From assembly GCA_902488815.1 (NCBI GenBank), contig CABTXP010000023.1:1-23657 (forward strand): a stretch of 23,657 nt of DNA, written 5' to 3'. The stretch is from an uncultured Eubacteriales bacterium. Lineage in GTDB: Bacteria; Bacillota; Clostridia; Tissierellales; Peptoniphilaceae. Within the stretch, counting starts at the first letter, position 1; each line of letters begins with the position of its first letter. The notes beneath the pieces were generated by a model that made no database searches, was not told where the DNA came from, and saw only the letters and a program-made list of their open reading frames with translations. A program made the translations under genes and the position numbers. This document shows, in pieces, positions 20,988 through 23,657 of this stretch.

Positions 20988-22643
20988 TTAAAAACCGTTT
21001 ATGTCAACATTTTCTAAAAAAGTTTTATTATTTTTATACAGAGTGAGCTGTTCCAAAATCTTTTCAGTAATCTCCTGAGTGGAGCTGCCGCCCATTGCAC
21101 GCCTTATGCCATAAGCAAATTCCATCTCTTCAGGACTTAATAAAAGCTCTTCCTTTCTGGTGCCGGATTTATAAATATCTATTGCGGGGAAAATTCTCTT
21201 TTCGGAAAGTCTTCTGTCCAAATGGACTTCCATGTTGCCTGTGCCCTTAAACTCTTCAAAGATTACATCGTCCATTCTGCTACCCGTTTCTATTAACGCC
21301 GTGGCAATTATTGTAAGAGATCCTCCCTCTTCCAAATTTCTTGCGGCACCGAAAAATCTCTTGGGCTTGTGAAGGCTTAGAGGGTCTAAACCGCCTGAGA
21401 GCGTCTTGCCGCTTGGAGGCGTTATAAGGTTGTAGGCGCGGGCCAGCCTTGTCAGAGAGTCCATAAGTATTACTACGTCTTCTCCCTTCTCTACAAGCCT
21501 CTTCGCCCTTTCAAGACCCATTTCCGCAACTCTCGTGTGGTTCTTAGGTTGTTCGTCAAAGGTTGAGTAAAGCACTTCTCCATCTACCGACCTTTGCATA
21601 TCCGTTACCTCTTCAGGTCTTTCGTCAATTAATATGACCATTAGGTGTATCTCAGGGTAATTTAATTTAATGGACTTGGCAAGTTTTTTAAGTAATGTGG
21701 TCTTTCCGCTTTTAGGTTGGGAAACTATAAGACCTCTTTGTCCCTTGCCTATTGGTGAAATTAAATCCATCATTCGTGTAGCAAAGTCCTTGGGGTCATT
21801 TTCAAGTTTTATTTTTTCCTTGGGATAAATGGGAGTTAAGCTTTCAAAATTAGGTCTGTGTCCAACTTTAAATGCTTCCAGTCCGTTTACTTCGTCTATA
21901 TATATGAGAGCATTGTAGTTGTCACCTTCAGTTTCTCTCGCAATTCCCTTGACCATGTCTCCCGTTTGAAGTCTGAACTTTCTAATTTGAGATGGTGCTA
22001 CATATATGTCGTCTTCTCCCGGCAAATAATTTTTAACTCTCAAAAATCCGAAGCCGTCAGGGAGTACTTCAAGGACACCTTTTACTTCTTCCTTGCCCAC
22101 TTGCGTATCATCTTTAAAAGTAGGCTCCACATTTTTTATTTCCGGGTCTTTAAAGTCATCCTCGCAAATCTCATCTTTAAATTCAATTTCATCTTCGTCT
22201 AATGCCTCTACATTGTCTTCCGAATCTTCAAGCACGTCTAATTCATTTAAAAGTTTTATAAGCTCTTCTTTCTTGTACTTGTAGGGAGTCTTTATGCCGC
22301 GACTTTCGGCTTCCTTGCGAAGTTCAACTACAGTTTTTTTCTTGGGAGAATCTTCTTTTTCTTTTGCATTTTCAATCGCTTCCGAAACAATTTCCACCAA
22401 TTCATTTTTCTTGTACTTGTAAGAACTCTTAATGTTAAATTTTTCCGCCAAATTTCTCAGCTCATTCATATTCATAAGAGAGAGCTCTTCTTTGGAATAG
22501 TGAACGTGTGGCAGAGTTCCGTCCTTAATGTAGTTTAAATAGTCTTCTTTTGAGAGGGAATCACTTGGAAAAAGACCCATTGATACTGCAATTTTTTTAA
22601 TATCATCTAAGCTTTTTTCACTAAGCAAATCTGTATTGTCCAT
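20988..22643 (-). CDS. rho: Transcription termination factor Rho
   Basis: Rho is a hexameric RNA helicase that ends transcription of untranslated RNA. At 551 residues it is longer than the usual 420-430 because of an N-terminal extension. The extension carries three related Rho_N/SAP-like helical units at about 8-40, 52-90 and 104-136; the last two share YKYKK, then an acidic linker at about 137-182. The RNA-binding CSD-like domain follows (GVLEVLPDGFGFLR). Walker A is QPKSGKTT at 309-316, Walker B VVILMD at 390-395, and SLTRLARAYN follows it. AGGAG precedes ATG 22641-22643. It is 11 bases after glpX with no terminator between, so they share a transcript. Confidence 0.96.
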   Translation of the reverse strand: MDNTDLLSEKSLDDIKKIAVSMGLFPSDSLSKEDYLNYIKDGTLPHVHYSKEELSLMNMNELRNLAEKFNIKSSYKYKKNELVEIVSEAIENAKEKEDSPKKKTVVELRKEAESRGIKTPYKYKKEELIKLLNELDVLEDSEDNVEALDEDEIEFKDEICEDDFKDPEIKNVEPTFKDDTQVGKEEVKGVLEVLPDGFGFLRVKNYLPGEDDIYVAPSQIRKFRLQTGDMVKGIARETEGDNYNALIYIDEVNGLEAFKVGHRPNFESLTPIYPKEKIKLENDPKDFATRMMDLISPIGKGQRGLIVSQPKSGKTTLLKKLAKSIKLNYPEIHLMVILIDERPEEVTDMQRSVDGEVLYSTFDEQPKNHTRVAEMGLERAKRLVEKGEDVVILMDSLTRLARAYNLITPPSGKTLSGGLDPLSLHKPKRFFGAARNLEEGGSLTIIATALIETGSRMDDVIFEEFKGTGNMEVHLDRRLSEKRIFPAIDIYKSGTRKEELLLSPEEMEFAYGIRRAMGGSSTQEITEKILEQLTLYKNNKTFLENVDINGF

Positions 22644-22654
22644 TACTTCTCCTC

Positions 22655-23626
22655 TTATTTAGCGTAGCTTGGCTTTGAATCCAATTTATGCACGCTGTTT
22701 ATAAATCTGATTGTACCGCTTGGCAGTCTCAGTACCATGGTCTCAGTCTTGGCTACGTTTTTGCCGTAGAATTTAATTCCTTTTAGCAAATCACCTGTTG
22801 TAATTCCCGTTGCAGAAAATACAACTTCATTGCCCTTAACAAGGTCGTCAATGGTGTAAATTTTTTCCAAGTCGTTGTGGAACTCCTTACATCTTTCCAT
22901 TTGCGCTTCATCTGTAGGAGTAAGTCTGCCTTGGAAGTCACCGCCCAGGCACTTAAGTGCAGCTGCAGCTATAACGCCTTCAGGTGCGCCGCCCTTGCCG
23001 ATAATTAAATCCACGCCTGTGTCTTCAAAGCAAGTTTCAATTGCAGTTAGAATATCTCCGTCTGAAACCAACTTAATCTTTGAGCCTAACTTTCTTATTT
23101 CGTCTATAATAGGTTGATGTCTTTCTCTGTTTAACATTGCAACTGTAATGTCTTCCACATCTTTGTCAAGGGCCTTGGCAACTCTCTTAATGTTTTCCGT
23201 GGGAGAGTCTTCCAAATTAATACATCCCTTTGCCTTGGGTCCACATGCAATTTTGTCCATGTAAACGTCCGGTGCATTTAATAGACATCCTCGTGGCGCT
23301 ACTGCGACTACGGAGATGGCATTTGCCATGCCGTTTGCTATAGAAGTTGTGCCGTCCAATGGGTCAACTGCTATGTCAACTTTTTCGTATTCCCTGTCCG
23401 AGTTCTTGCCTATATGTTCTCCAATGTATAGCATAGGAGCTTCGTCAATTTCTCCTTCACCTATTACTACAACGCCGTCGATTTCAACTGTGTCGAACAT
23501 TCTTCTCATTGCATCAACAGCCGCGCCGTCTGCTCCGTTTTTATCTCCCTTGCCCAAAAATCTGCTGGAAGATATAGCAGCAGCTTCACACACTCTTGCC
23601 AAGTTTAACGCCAAATTACGATCCAT
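22655..23626 (-). CDS. glpX: Fructose-1,6-bisphosphatase class II
   Basis: GlpX dephosphorylates fructose-1,6-bisphosphate to fructose-6-phosphate in gluconeogenesis. At 323 residues it has normal length. GEGEIDEAPML at 57-67 and VDPLDGTT at 87-94 are the metal- and phosphate-binding motifs of the class II / inositol-phosphatase-like fold, and IGKGGAPEGVIAAAALKCLGG is a family segment. ATG 23624-23626 has GGAAGGTG upstream, and its A is shared with the TAA of the preceding frame. rho follows after 11 bases. Fructose-6-phosphate is also the GlmS substrate, though the two genes are far apart in this window. Confidence 0.96.
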   Translation of the reverse strand: MDRNLALNLARVCEAAAISSSRFLGKGDKNGADGAAVDAMRRMFDTVEIDGVVVIGEGEIDEAPMLYIGEHIGKNSDREYEKVDIAVDPLDGTTSIANGMANAISVVAVAPRGCLLNAPDVYMDKIACGPKAKGCINLEDSPTENIKRVAKALDKDVEDITVAMLNRERHQPIIDEIRKLGSKIKLVSDGDILTAIETCFEDTGVDLIIGKGGAPEGVIAAAALKCLGGDFQGRLTPTDEAQMERCKEFHNDLEKIYTIDDLVKGNEVVFSATGITTGDLLKGIKFYGKNVAKTETMVLRLPSGTIRFINSVHKLDSKPSYAK

Positions 23627-23657
23627 TATTTAACACCTTCCCAATCTTTTAAAAATC
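23626..23657 (-). CDS. Last residues of an upstream gene, possibly transaldolase
   Basis: Only the 3' end is visible. Reading leftward from the right edge, one frame gives FLKDWEGVK and then TAA, whose last base is the A of the glpX ATG. The FLxDWE ending resembles the C terminus of the transaldolase/fructose-6-phosphate aldolase family. In Bacillus a transaldolase gene lies shortly upstream of glpX-rho-rpmE. Nine residues cannot prove this; it could be a chance frame. Confidence 0.3.
   Translation of the reverse strand, partial: FLKDWEGVK

Noticed and set aside
22268..22430. Direct DNA repeat as a mobile or regulatory element
   Set aside because: The repeat (TTCTTGTACTTGTA near 22270 and 22410) encodes the YKYKK of repeated Rho units and is explained by internal duplication of the protein.
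1..23657. CRISPR array, prophage, IS element, tRNA or rRNA
   Set aside because: No regularly spaced repeats, integrase or transposase frames, or cloverleaf or rRNA-like stretches were seen; the hairpins found are all terminators or terminator-like.

Overview
The window looks like housekeeping chromosome from a low-GC Gram-positive anaerobe, probably of the Clostridia/Tissierellia type. The signs are strong AGGAGG-type ribosome-binding sites, frequent TTG starts, U-tailed hairpin terminators, rubrerythrin and acetate kinase. Gene blocks known from Bacillus and Clostridium are also preserved: rpmB/asp23/fakA/recG, rsmD-coaD, the tmcAL/yceD/rpmF neighbourhood, and glpX-rho-rpmE followed by prmC-prfA. 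I see no phage, transposon, CRISPR array, rRNA or tRNA.

Layout. 1-1364 (-) is the 5' part of a gene, cut by the left edge, for a divergent RelA/SpoT-domain protein with a long C-terminal extension. It is divergent from glmS (1490-3313, +); the 125-bp gap holds back-to-back promoters around a perfect 14-bp palindrome. After tandem terminators come a membrane CBS-pair protein (3531-4784, +) and a convergent terminator zone. Next is the minus-strand set ackA, yceD, rpmF (6835-4877), divergent from tmcAL (6924-8081, +). tmcAL converges on a small lipoprotein gene. From 8901 to 14503 everything is on the minus strand, read right to left: asp23-like gene, fakA, recG, rsmD, coaD, coiled-coil protein. 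rpmB and an RNA-type metallo-beta-lactamase (14648-16538) are on the plus strand. From 16821 to the right edge all genes are again minus, read right to left: the tail of a probable transaldolase gene, glpX, rho, rpmE, a DUF1385 membrane protein, prmC, prfA, rubrerythrin and a conserved CxxC protein.

How the genes work together. Translation and ribosome functions dominate: L28, L31, L32, RF1 and its glutamine methyltransferase PrmC, the 16S methylase RsmD, and the tRNA acetylation enzyme TmcAL. Central metabolism contributes AckA, GlpX, CoaD and GlmS; fatty-acid activation contributes FakA; nucleic-acid housekeeping contributes RecG, Rho and the beta-CASP nuclease-like protein.

The most interesting material is in the fine structure. 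There are the divergent alarmone-synthetase-like protein, the palindrome that fuses two -35 boxes, a repeated arrangement in which the -35 box contains or abuts the stop codon of the preceding gene, terminators placed directly in front of the next same-strand start codon, and a possible orphan small RNA near 16.6 kb. I found no clearly new multi-gene system; the RelA/SpoT-like protein is the best candidate for new biochemistry.
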